Of a stretch of DNA of 64,000 nt, positions 34,399 to 42,882 are shown piece after piece; within the stretch, counting starts at the first letter, position 1; every line of letters begins with the position of its first letter. The notes beneath the pieces are model-generated. The model made no database searches, was not told the DNA's origin, and saw only the letters and a program-made list of their open reading frames with translations. The position numbers and the translations under genes are program-made. The stretch is from Gammaproteobacteria bacterium (GTDB taxonomy: Bacteria > Pseudomonadota > Gammaproteobacteria > Steroidobacterales > Rariloculaceae): positions 55,000 through 118,999 of the forward strand of contig PKRJ01000002.1 in assembly GCA_017577365.1 (NCBI GenBank). The letters run 5' to 3'.

Positions 34399-36855
34399 TC
34401 AGCGTGCTCGCGATTCCGCGTTCGCCGCGGCGCTCAGCCCCGCGCCTTGCGACGCGTCGTCCTGCGCCGCGGCACGCATCCGGAACGGCACACTGTTCGC
34501 GATCCCCATGACGATCGACGAGAAGCGATAGTCGTCCTCGGCCGCGCGACGCACGATCGCGCGCACCGTCGGCATGTCGTAGTACTCGAGCCGGCGGCCG
34601 AGCGCGAACGTCAGCAGTTTCTCGGTCAGCGCCTGCACGAACATCTCGGGCTCGGCCACGAGCGCTCGGCGCAGATCCACCGGCCCCTCGACCTCGACGC
34701 CGTTCGCGAGCCTCCCGGTCGAATCGACCGGCACGCCGGAATCGCGCTCGATCTCGCGCCATTCGCCGATCGCGTCGAAGCTCTCGAGCGCCTGCCCGAG
34801 CGGATCGATCACGCCGTGGCAGTGGTTGCACGACGGCTCCGTGCGATGCCTCTCGAGGCGCTCGCGCACCGACCGCGGCACGTCGCCGAAAACCGGCGTG
34901 AGATCGGTCTCGACGTTCGGCGGCACGGGCGCCGGCGGCGTGCCGAGCAGGTGCTCCATGATCCACGCGCCGCGCAGCACCGGCGACGTGCGGTCCGGAT
35001 AGGACGTCACCATCAGCACGCTGCCCTTGCCGAACAGGCCGAAACGCCGCTCGTCGTCGAGCTCGATACGCCGGAACCGATCGCCGAGCACGCCGGAAAT
35101 GCCGTAGTGCCGCGCGAGACGCTCGTTCACGAACGTGTGCCGCGCGTCGAGGAGATCGACGACACTCGCGTCGTCGTCGAGCAGGATGCTCTCGAGGAAC
35201 AGCTCCATCTCGCGCTCGAACGCGCGGCGGAGATCCTCGTCGAACGTCGGGAACAGCCGCGGATCGGGATCGATCGAATCGAGCTTGCGCACGCCGAGCC
35301 ATTGGAACGCGAAATTCGTCACGAGCGACTTCGCGCGCGGGTCCGCGAGCATGCGCCGCACCTGCGCCTCGTACGTCGCGGGCTCGGAAAGGCGCCCCTC
35401 CTCCGCGAGCTTCAACAATTCGTCGTCCGGTCCCTGGCTCCACAGGAAGAACGCGAGACGCCACGCGAGCTCGACGTCGTCGATCGGATACACGTCGCCC
35501 GGCGTCGCCTCGCGCGTCTCGAGCTCGGACCTGAACAGGAACTTCGTGCTCGCGAGGATCGCCATCAGGGCGCGCTGGACGCCGGCCTCGAAGCCGCCCG
35601 CGTCCCGTCCAGTGCGATAGAACGCGAGAAGCGGCACGAGGTCCGCTTCGCCGACGGGACGGCGGAACGCCTTGCGCGCGAGCCGCGTGATGATCCGCTC
35701 CGCGCACGGCAGCTCCTCGGCCTCGCTCTCGGGATAGCAGGTGAAGATCCGGCGACGGCTTTCCGTCGGCTCGGCGAACCCGGTCGTCCCGTAAGGCCCG
35801 ATGATCTCGACGCCGAGCATGCGCGGCACGTCCGGCACCCCTTCGCCGGGAATCATCGAGTGCAGGTCGTAATCCGACTGCGCGAAGCTTCTCGCGACGA
35901 ACGTCGCGCCGATCTTGCGATAGCCGGCCTTCACCGGAAAGCGAAGATTGCGGAAACGGTCCTTGATCTCGCCGACGGCTTCGATCTGACGCTGGTCGAC
36001 GGCACGCAGATCGTCCTCGCCGCCGAGCTCGCCCTCGAACACCTTCTCGCCGTCGATCGTCAGGATGACCTTGTGCCGATACTCGAGCCAGCCTTGCGGA
36101 TACGCGCGCAGCTCCGCACCCGGCACCGACGAGACATTTAGATTGAACACGTACTCGCCGTCGGCCGGAAAATAATGCTCGACCAGCATTCCGCCGCGCG
36201 TGCCGAGCGGGAGCCCGTGCACGTGCCGCGTGACGTTCGCGAGCTCCGAGCGATACTCGGCGCGCACCGGCTCGGCGTTCGCGTTGCCGACGGCCATGAT
36301 GCTGATGTCGCGCGCCGCGGCGAGATACTGATCGATGTGCGTCGGCGAGACGCGCAACGCGTCGGCGATATTGTCGAAGCCGCCGCTCTCGATGTCGGCC
36401 GGCAGCATCGCGTCCGCGTCGATTCTCAGCCCGAGCAGATCCTCGACGGCGCGCGCGTACTCGGTGCGGTTCAGCCGGTGAATCGCGACGCGGCCGGGCA
36501 TCGGGCCGCGCGCCTCCGCAACCTCGTCGAGCTTCGCCACGAGCGCGTCGACGAGCGCGTCGATACGCTCGTTCTCCGGCCGATGCGCGCCCGGCGGCGG
36601 CATCAGGTCGCCGCGCAACTTCATCACGACGCGCTCCCAGCGCTCCGGATGCGCGGCGACGTCCGCGGGCGTCGCGTGCTCCAGCGAAAGATCGCCGGCG
36701 AACTCGATGTCGTTATGGCAGTCGGCGCAATAGCGGCCGATGAGCTCCCATTCCGCCTCGAGCCGCTCTTCCGTCGACGGCGAGCAGCCGGATGCGCAGA
36801 TGGCGGCCGCGACGGCCGCGGCGAAACCGACGCACGTTCGATCGGCACGGCTCAT
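34399..36855 (-). CDS. DUF1592/DUF1588-type di-haem c-type cytochrome domain protein
   Basis: Large exported protein of 818 residues. A signal peptide and a probable lipobox (Cys24) are near the N-terminus. The first haem motif CADCH is at 43-47 and a second, CNHCHG, at 676-681, in the planctomycete cytochrome c-type/DUF1592-DUF1588-DUF1585 architecture (RLNRTEYARAVEDLLGL near 155). The function of this architecture is unknown; in many genomes it is paired with a DUF1552 gene, which is absent here. The start overlaps the previous gene's stop (ATGA, 36852-36855), so translation is probably coupled. Confidence 0.87.
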   Translation of the reverse strand: MSRADRTCVGFAAAVAAAICASGCSPSTEERLEAEWELIGRYCADCHNDIEFAGDLSLEHATPADVAAHPERWERVVMKLRGDLMPPPGAHRPENERIDALVDALVAKLDEVAEARGPMPGRVAIHRLNRTEYARAVEDLLGLRIDADAMLPADIESGGFDNIADALRVSPTHIDQYLAAARDISIMAVGNANAEPVRAEYRSELANVTRHVHGLPLGTRGGMLVEHYFPADGEYVFNLNVSSVPGAELRAYPQGWLEYRHKVILTIDGEKVFEGELGGEDDLRAVDQRQIEAVGEIKDRFRNLRFPVKAGYRKIGATFVARSFAQSDYDLHSMIPGEGVPDVPRMLGVEIIGPYGTTGFAEPTESRRRIFTCYPESEAEELPCAERIITRLARKAFRRPVGEADLVPLLAFYRTGRDAGGFEAGVQRALMAILASTKFLFRSELETREATPGDVYPIDDVELAWRLAFFLWSQGPDDELLKLAEEGRLSEPATYEAQVRRMLADPRAKSLVTNFAFQWLGVRKLDSIDPDPRLFPTFDEDLRRAFEREMELFLESILLDDDASVVDLLDARHTFVNERLARHYGISGVLGDRFRRIELDDERRFGLFGKGSVLMVTSYPDRTSPVLRGAWIMEHLLGTPPAPVPPNVETDLTPVFGDVPRSVRERLERHRTEPSCNHCHGVIDPLGQALESFDAIGEWREIERDSGVPVDSTGRLANGVEVEGPVDLRRALVAEPEMFVQALTEKLLTFALGRRLEYYDMPTVRAIVRRAAEDDYRFSSIVMGIANSVPFRMRAAAQDDASQGAGLSAAANAESRAR

Positions 36856-37802
36856 GCGACGATCCCTCGCAAACGGCCTCCGGTCCACCACATGCTTTCG
36901 TAAGCGTTCCGCAGGAACGCGAGCGCGTCGCCGCCCCACGCGGCATCGAAGTCGCGCGTGATGCCGGCCTCGTGCATCTCCGCGGGGCTCTTACCCTGCA
37001 CCGCGAGCTCCTCGATGCGCTCGCGAACCGTCGTGAGCATGTCGCGCTGCGCGACGAGGTGCGTTCGTCTTTGCGCCGGACCCGATTCCGGCACGATCAG
37101 CGTCTCGTCGTCGCAGAGCGCGAGCAATCGCTCGGTCGCGTCGATCATGCCGCCGATCCACCCGCCGGTGATATAGTCGATCACGGGATACCGTCCCACG
37201 CTCAGCACGCCGCCCGCGACGACGACGTTGAGCTCGGGGAACTGCACGAAGATGTCGCCGTCCGTGTGCGCTTCCTTCAGATGCGCGTAGACCATCCTCC
37301 GGCCGCCGAGCTCGATCTCGATCGGTTGCGGCTCGTGCGAGCGGAACGTGCGCGTCGGCTGGGCCTGCGGGCGGCGTTTCGGATAGGTGCGATCCTCCCA
37401 CTCGACGTAGAACTCCGTCGTCATCCATAGCCGCGTGTTCTCGTGCGCGACGATCGTCGCTCCCGCGCGGCCGAAGAGATCGTTGCCGCCGGTATGCGCG
37501 AGATGCCAGTGGGTGTTGAACAGGAGCTCGACGGGAGCGGCGAACGTCTCGGCGACGAGCTTCGCAAGCGCCTCGGCGTGCTCGGGAGCGCCGCTGTCGA
37601 CAAGCACGACGCCCTCGGACGTCTCGAGCGCGACGACGTTGCCGCCCGCGCCTTCGATCTGCACGAGGCCCTCGCGCAATGGCACCGCCGAGGGCGCAGG
37701 CGCACCGCGAGCCCGCAGCGCAGGCCAGCCCGTGACCGCGAGCGCAACGCCGAAGCTCCCGAGGTTGCGTAGAAACCGACGGCGATCCGGCCTCCCCACC
37801 AT
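36852..37802 (-). CDS. Tat-exported metallo-beta-lactamase-fold protein with altered zinc motif
   Basis: MBL-fold protein of 316 residues. A twin-arginine signal (RRRFLRN, about 7-13) is followed by a hydrophobic region. The signature helix region reads THWHLAHTGGN (His98, His100, His103), so the usual Asp of H-x-H-x-D-H is Ala102. Other candidate ligands, His120 and the His of AHTDGD, are kept. Loss of the Asp would remove one metal ligand or the catalytic acid, as seen in some variant subfamilies. It is the first gene of the three-gene operon and ends by overlapping the DUF1592 gene. Confidence 0.85.
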   Translation of the reverse strand: MVGRPDRRRFLRNLGSFGVALAVTGWPALRARGAPAPSAVPLREGLVQIEGAGGNVVALETSEGVVLVDSGAPEHAEALAKLVAETFAAPVELLFNTHWHLAHTGGNDLFGRAGATIVAHENTRLWMTTEFYVEWEDRTYPKRRPQAQPTRTFRSHEPQPIEIELGGRRMVYAHLKEAHTDGDIFVQFPELNVVVAGGVLSVGRYPVIDYITGGWIGGMIDATERLLALCDDETLIVPESGPAQRRTHLVAQRDMLTTVRERIEELAVQGKSPAEMHEAGITRDFDAAWGGDALAFLRNAYESMWWTGGRLRGIVA

Positions 37803-38198
37803 GATCTTCTCGCCCCTCGTGTCGGAGATGCGTTACGGTTCATCGGCTTAGCCGATGAGAACCGAGCGCTCCCCGAATAGTACGCGATGTCGGTCGACAG
37901 GGTCGAGGCGGACTCCGCCGCGAGATGAGCACGCGCGCCGTGTCTCCGCGGCCGATCGGCGCGGCCGTCGGCCGATGCCGGCCGACCCACCGAGCGCCGA
38001 TTTCCCCGCCGCCGAGACATTGAAGTAGGCTGAATCTGCTAGCAGTGACCCCACCACGTCCGCTGCGGCAAGCCTTGGTAAACTGCGCGCCCATCCAGGC
38101 GCTCGAGACAGGCATTACGCTCGAGCTTCGCAGACTCGATACGAGCGGAGCGGGGTCGGAAGCCCTCTCCGTCTGGGCTTTCACAGGAGCACATGACC
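37803..38198. promoter_or_regulatory. divergent regulatory region with two inverted repeats
   Basis: Region of 396 bp between the metallo-hydrolase operon and the LigM-type gene, with no credible coding sequence. A perfect 8-3-8 inverted repeat (37840-37858, TCATCGGC and its complement) lies about 38 bp before the metallo-hydrolase start, a plausible operator. A second perfect 8-bp inverted repeat is at 37967-37986. Both share CGGC/GCCG cores. Confidence 0.4.
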
Positions 38199-39605
38199 AT
38201 GACAAATCTGACGTCTCTGATCGAGGCCGCCGGGGGACCCGTCAAGCTGCTGCGCAACTCGAAATCCGGCATCTACGTCTATCCGGTCGTCGCCCCGGAG
38301 TTCTCGAACTGGCGCGACGAGCAGCGTGCATGGCGCGAGTCCGCGGTCCTGTTCGACCAAACCCACCACATGGACGAGCTCATCGTCGAAGGCCCGGACG
38401 CCGAGAAGCTGCTGTCGTACGTCGGCATCAACAGCTTCGCGAATTTCGACTTGAACCGCGCGAAGCACTTCGTGCCCGTGACGCCGGCCGGCTACGTGAT
38501 CGGCGACATGATCATCTTCCGCGAGCGCGAGGATAAGTTCGTGCTCGTCGGCCGCTCGCCGACGGCGAACTGGGTGCGGTTCCAGGCGGCGGTCGGCTCG
38601 TACAAGGTGCGGCTCACGTACGATCCGCGCTCGGACAGCCGCCCCGACGGCAAGGCGATCTACCGCACGCACTACCGGTTCCAGGTGCAGGGTCCGGAAG
38701 CGAACAAGATCCTCGAGAAGGTCAACGGCAGCCCCGTCCCCGACCTCAAGTTCTTCCACGTCGACTGGATCAACGTCGGCTCCCGCCGCGTGCGCGCGCT
38801 GCGGCACGGCATGGCCGGCGTGCCCGGCCTCGAGATCTGGGGCCCGTACGCCGACAAGCACTACATCCAGTCGACGATCGCGCAGGCCGCGCGCGACGTG
38901 GGCGTCGACCTGCGCTTCGTCGGCAGCCGCGCGTACTCGACGAACACGCTCGAGTCGGGCTGGATTCCGTCGCCGCTGCCCGCGATCTACACGGGCGACG
39001 GCATGCTGAAGGAGTACCGCGACTGGCTCGGCGCGGACAGCTACGAAGCCGTCGGCTCGCTCGGCGGCAGCTTCGTCAGCGACAACATCGAGGACTACTA
39101 CGTCACGCCGTTCGAGCTCGGCTACGGCTTCTACATCGGCTGGAAGAAGGACGACTTCATCGGCAAGGATGCGCTCGTCAAGATGAAGGACAAGCCGCAT
39201 CGCAAGAAGGTCACCTTCGAGTGGAACAGCGATGACGTGCTGAAGGTGATCGCGACGGCGTTCCAGGAGGGCACGCCGGCGAAGTGGATCGACTTCCCGC
39301 AGCCGAACTATGCGTCGTCGACCGCGGACCTGATCCTGCGCGACGGCAAGCGGGTCGGCATGTCGATGTTCAACGGCTACTCGTTCAACGAGCGCCGGCT
39401 GCTGTCGCTCGGCGTCGTCGATCCCGACGTCGAGATCGGCGACGAGCTCACCCTCGTCTGGGGCGAGCCGGACGACACGGAGAAGACCTCGACCGAGAAG
39501 CATCGTCAGGCCGAGATCCGCGTCCGCGTGTCGCCGGTGCCGTACTCGCGCGTGGCCCGCGAGAGCTACGCGGCCGGCACGTGGCGCGAGAAGGGCTCGG
39601 TCTAA
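38199..39605 (+). CDS. ligM: LigM/DesA-type tetrahydrofolate-dependent aromatic O-demethylase
   Basis: Transfers the methyl group of a methoxylated aromatic acid (vanillate, 3-O-methylgallate or syringate) to THF, giving the catechol and 5-methyl-THF. The protein is 468-470 residues, the same as LigM of Sphingobium, and it aligns throughout: YVYPVVAPEFSNWR near the start, FDQTHHM, LRHGMAGVPGLEIWG, NTLESGWIPSPLPAIYTGD and SNIEDYYV-like segments. It belongs to the glycine-cleavage T-protein (GcvT) superfamily. The ATG at 38199 has a 9-base spacing to AGGAG; an ATG at 38193 is also possible. It is monocistronic, flanked by a terminator and a 246-bp fold-back repeat. The exact substrate is inferred. 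Confidence 0.92.
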   Translation: MTNLTSLIEAAGGPVKLLRNSKSGIYVYPVVAPEFSNWRDEQRAWRESAVLFDQTHHMDELIVEGPDAEKLLSYVGINSFANFDLNRAKHFVPVTPAGYVIGDMIIFREREDKFVLVGRSPTANWVRFQAAVGSYKVRLTYDPRSDSRPDGKAIYRTHYRFQVQGPEANKILEKVNGSPVPDLKFFHVDWINVGSRRVRALRHGMAGVPGLEIWGPYADKHYIQSTIAQAARDVGVDLRFVGSRAYSTNTLESGWIPSPLPAIYTGDGMLKEYRDWLGADSYEAVGSLGGSFVSDNIEDYYVTPFELGYGFYIGWKKDDFIGKDALVKMKDKPHRKKVTFEWNSDDVLKVIATAFQEGTPAKWIDFPQPNYASSTADLILRDGKRVGMSMFNGYSFNERRLLSLGVVDPDVEIGDELTLVWGEPDDTEKTSTEKHRQAEIRVRVSPVPYSRVARESYAAGTWREKGSV

Positions 39606-39631
39606 CTCGCGACACGCATCCCGCCCAGGCC

Positions 39632-39665
39632 GAAGGGCCGGCGCTCCTCTGGAGCCCGGCCCTTC
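39632..39665 (+). terminator. Rho-independent-like terminator after ligM
   Basis: A perfect 10-bp stem (39632-39641 with 39656-39665) with an inner GCTCC/GGAGC pairing is followed by TTCATT. It lies 27 bp beyond the ligM stop. Confidence 0.7.
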
Positions 39666-39681
39666 TTCATTGCGCCGCCCT

Positions 39682-39927
39682 CGCCCTCGCCGCAAAGAGC
39701 ACGCTCACGCGGCCAGTTCGCTCATGAACGCCGCAGCGTCTTCGGCGTGCTCGTGCCATATCGCCCCTTGCCGGAGCGTGCGCGCCATGGACGGCGCGCA
39801 CGCAGCCTCCATGGACGGATTCACGGCGGTCCGGCAAGGGGCGATATGGCGCGGGCACGCCCACCACCGGCCCCCGATCGTTCATGAGCAGAACGGCCGC
39901 GTGAGCGTGCTCTTTGCGGCGAGGGCG
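39682..39927. repeat. 246-bp nested inverted repeat (fold-back element)
   Basis: The whole segment can fold on itself through four nested stems. The outer arms pair perfectly over 33 bp (39682-39714 with 39895-39927). Next are 15 bp with single-base bulges (39716-39730 with 39879-39894), 32 bp with two G-T wobbles (39744-39775 with 39830-39861), and an 11-bp perfect hairpin at the centre (39776-39786 with 39793-39803). It lies between the convergent ends of ligM and the ABC permease gene and encodes nothing I recognise. A fold-back transposon/MITE, an inverted duplication, or a structured RNA are the options. Confidence 0.85.
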
Positions 39928-39954
39928 GAGGTTGCGACGAGGATCGGGCCGCGC

Positions 39955-40752
39955 TCAGGCGATGTCCGCGAGCGCGACGGACTCGTGCCACGGGATCATT
40001 AGGCGCTTCGCGACGTTGACCGCGAAGAACAGCAGATAGCCGAGACCCGCGAGCAGGATGATCACGGCGAAGAGCTCGGGCGCGTTCAGCGCGTTCAGCG
40101 TGACGACGACCATGTAACCGAGCCCCTGGCTGCCGCCGAGATACTCGCCGACGATCGCACCGATCACCGCGAACACGATCCCCACCTCCATGCCGGCAAA
40201 GACGTACGGCAGCGTGCTGTGGAACTCGAGCGACCAGAACGTCGCCCAGCGGCCGGCGTTCAAGCTCCGCATCACGTCGCGATGCCCGGGATCGACGGAG
40301 CGCACGCCGAGCAGCACGTTCAGCATGATCGGGAAGAACGCGAGGATCGCCGCGATGATCACCTTCGACGTCATGCCGAAGCCGAACCAGATCACGAACA
40401 GCGGCACGAGCGCGACCTTCGGAATCACCTGGAACGTCACGACCATCGGCCGAACGGCGCGCTCGAGCCACACGAGCCGACCCAGCACGGCACCGACGAC
40501 GACGCCGGTGACGAGCGCGATGCCGAAGCCGGCCACCGACTCGATCAACGTCGTGCGCGCGTGCACGGTCCAGACGTCGGGACGCCGCACGAGCTCGACC
40601 AGCGCGGCGACCACGTCTTCCGGCGGCGGCAACACGAAGGGCGAAACGTCGAGATAAATGGTCGCGAGCTTCCAAAGGCCGACGATCGCCACGACCAGCA
40701 CCGGCGTGCTGATCCACGGTAAGACTTTCGTGAGCTGCTCTTGCGACGGCAT
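39955..40752 (-). CDS. ABC transporter permease (SsuC/TauC type)
   Basis: Inner-membrane permease of 265 residues with six predicted hydrophobic segments and the EAA-loop region near residue 170 (DVMRSLNAGRWATFWSLEFHSTLP). It is the translocation subunit of an importer with the adjacent ATPase and lipoprotein binding protein. Its ATG overlaps the ATPase stop (TGATG). The family imports aliphatic or aromatic sulfonates, taurine, nitrate or pyrimidine precursors; the ligand here is not known. Confidence 0.9.
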   Translation of the reverse strand: MPSQEQLTKVLPWISTPVLVVAIVGLWKLATIYLDVSPFVLPPPEDVVAALVELVRRPDVWTVHARTTLIESVAGFGIALVTGVVVGAVLGRLVWLERAVRPMVVTFQVIPKVALVPLFVIWFGFGMTSKVIIAAILAFFPIMLNVLLGVRSVDPGHRDVMRSLNAGRWATFWSLEFHSTLPYVFAGMEVGIVFAVIGAIVGEYLGGSQGLGYMVVVTLNALNAPELFAVIILLAGLGYLLFFAVNVAKRLMIPWHESVALADIA

Positions 40753-41624
40753 CACGTCTCCTCGTCCAGCTGCCGCCGCAGCTCCTTGACGATCGCCTGA
40801 AAGCGCGGATCGGCCTCCACGTCGAGCTTTCGCGGCCGCGGGAAATCGACCTCGGTGATCGAGCGGATACGGCCGGGGCGCGGCGACAGCAACACGACGC
40901 GATCCGCGAGAAAAACGGCCTCGCGAATCGAGTGAGTGACGAGCACGACGGTCGACTCCGATTGCAGCGCGAGCGATTGCAGCTCGAGGTTCATCTTCTC
41001 GCGCGTCAGCGCGTCGAGCGCGCCGAACGGCTCGTCCATCAGCAGCACGTCGGGCCGATAGCTCAACGCGCGGGCGATCGCGACGCGCTGGCGCATGCCG
41101 CCCGAGAGCTCGCGCGGATACGCGCGCTCGAAGCCCGCGAGGCCGACGAGCGCGCAGAGCTCGCGCGCCCGCGAGCGGCGCTCCGCTTTACCCACGCCTT
41201 TGAGCTTCAGCGGCAGCGCGATGTTGTCCTCGACGGTGTACCACGGAAAAAGGTGCGCATCCTGAAAGACGATGCCCAATCCCGCCGTGGACTCCGGATC
41301 GCGAGAGCCATCGCGCCAAAGCGGACGACCGCCGACGCGCACGTCGCCCGAGCTCGGCTGCACGAGCCCGGCGAAGATTCTGAGCATCGTCGTCTTGCCG
41401 CATCCCGAGCGGCCGACGAGCGCGATGAACTCGCGGCGATGCACGGCCAGGGAAATGTCCTTGAGCGCAACGACCGTGCCGTTGCGCGCCTTGTACTCGT
41501 GCGTGATCCCGCGAAGCTCGAGCGCGACACCGCCCCCGACGCGATTCGGCGCGTGCTCGTTCTCGCCGCGTTTCGCCTCGGCTCCGGCGGCCGTCTCACG
41601 CCGATTCACTGCCTGCTGCACCAT
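40752..41624 (-). CDS. ABC transporter ATP-binding protein (SsuB/TauB type)
   Basis: Cytoplasmic ATPase of 290 residues. Walker A GRSGCGKTT (about 71-79), Q-loop FQDAHLFPW, signature LSGGMRQRVAIARAL and Walker B LLMDEP are all intact. The first ~32 residues are an extra charged extension. It energises import together with the downstream permease and upstream binding protein. The sequence resembles nitrate/sulfonate/taurine-type importers. Confidence 0.93.
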   Translation of the reverse strand: MVQQAVNRRETAAGAEAKRGENEHAPNRVGGGVALELRGITHEYKARNGTVVALKDISLAVHRREFIALVGRSGCGKTTMLRIFAGLVQPSSGDVRVGGRPLWRDGSRDPESTAGLGIVFQDAHLFPWYTVEDNIALPLKLKGVGKAERRSRARELCALVGLAGFERAYPRELSGGMRQRVAIARALSYRPDVLLMDEPFGALDALTREKMNLELQSLALQSESTVVLVTHSIREAVFLADRVVLLSPRPGRIRSITEVDFPRPRKLDVEADPRFQAIVKELRRQLDEET

Positions 41625-41651
41625 CGTCGTTCGGCTCTTTCGCCATCGCCG

Positions 41652-42719
41652 TCACAGGCGCTCGACGAGCTCGTTCGTGAACCATTCGGTCGGATCCTTC
41701 CCGGGTTCCGCGAGCCCGGCGTCGATGAGCTCTCGATAGCCGCTCGTCCAACGCTCGGGCAGCGTGAGCAACAAACGCTCGCGGCCTTCCGCCGTCCAGA
41801 CCTTGCGGAACTCGGCAAGGCTCGCTTTCGCGACTTCCGTATCGTTCAGCCCGTCGAACGAGTACTTGCTACGCAAAATCTCGAGAGTCCGATCGAAACC
41901 TTCGTCGGCGAGCATGAACTCGAGCGCATCGTGCACGGCCGCGAGGAACCTGCGAATCGCCTCGCGATGCTGCGCGAGCCCCGCCTGCGACGTCATGTAG
42001 AACTGTCCGCCCGAGCGCATGTAATCGCCCGGGTTCAGCACGACGGCGTTCTCCTGATACCGCTCGAGGATCATCGCGGTGTCGACGCTCACCGCGTAGC
42101 CGGCGATACGTCCCTGCTCGACGAGATTGAACACGCCGGGCGTCAGGCCGACGACTTGCCGCCGCACGCTGTTGCGATCGACGCCGGATGCCGCGAGGAA
42201 CAGGTCGAGCTCGAGCTCGCTCGAGCCGCCTTCGGACGGAATGCCGATCATCTTCCCGACGAAGTCGTGCGGCTCGAGCAGCGGATCCGTCTTGTGCGAC
42301 ACGTAGCGAATCGTCGAGCCCTTGAAGACCATGCCGACGTTCAAGAGCGGCGCACCGCGATTCGCCGCCGCGCGCATCCCTTCGATCTGGCTGATGCGGG
42401 TCAGCGGCGCGCGCCCGGCGAGCACGAGCTGCACCGCCTGCGCGGAACCTCGCGTCGTCTCGAACGCGACGTCGAGGCCGTGCGCGGCGAAATGGCCGCC
42501 CGCGTCCGCGAGCAGCTCCGGCGCGAACGTCAGGCTTTGCGGCGGCAGGATCGTGAGGAACGTGAGCGACAAGCGGCCGTCGCCCGCCGCGGTACCGCCG
42601 GGCGATTGCTCCGCCGAGCAGCCGCCGAGCAAGGCCGGCGCGGCCGCAAGCGCCGCGGAGCCGCCGACGAACGCACGGCGCGTCAGGCCTCGCCGGCCGA
42701 CGAGTTCAGCATCACCCAT
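41652..42719 (-). CDS. ABC transporter substrate-binding lipoprotein (NMT1/THI5-like)
   Basis: Periplasmic solute-binding protein of about 355 residues. The N-terminus has a Tat-like RRGLTRRAFVGG and a lipobox LLGGC, so it is probably a membrane-anchored lipoprotein. The body matches the NMT1/THI5-like (SsuA/TauA) group. The ATG at 42719 is chosen because it precedes the signal directly. It is the first gene of the importer operon, 27 bp before the ATPase gene. The ligand is unknown; aromatic or sulfonated compounds would fit the neighbourhood but are not shown. Confidence 0.88.
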   Translation of the reverse strand: MGDAELVGRRGLTRRAFVGGSAALAAAPALLGGCSAEQSPGGTAAGDGRLSLTFLTILPPQSLTFAPELLADAGGHFAAHGLDVAFETTRGSAQAVQLVLAGRAPLTRISQIEGMRAAANRGAPLLNVGMVFKGSTIRYVSHKTDPLLEPHDFVGKMIGIPSEGGSSELELDLFLAASGVDRNSVRRQVVGLTPGVFNLVEQGRIAGYAVSVDTAMILERYQENAVVLNPGDYMRSGGQFYMTSQAGLAQHREAIRRFLAAVHDALEFMLADEGFDRTLEILRSKYSFDGLNDTEVAKASLAEFRKVWTAEGRERLLLTLPERWTSGYRELIDAGLAEPGKDPTEWFTNELVERL

Positions 42720-42882
42720 CTCGTAACCCCCTCCGCCGTCGCCGAGCGGCATCGGCGACGGCCCCGCCCCGAGCGGCCCCCGGGGCTAGCGGAAGGGCCG
42801 GAACTCGGAAGCAGGCGTCACGATAACGGAAAACGGACATGCGGTGGAGCTTGAAACGAAGCGTGCTCTGCGCAATTCGCGT

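Noticed and set aside
34078..36141. A 687-residue plus-strand open frame opposite the DUF1592 gene
   Set aside because: Shadow frame. The minus-strand gene has two CxxCH motifs and a signal peptide.
40932..42854. A 640-residue plus-strand open frame opposite the ABC importer genes
   Set aside because: Shadow frame. The opposite strand has Walker A/B and signature motifs in the expected order.
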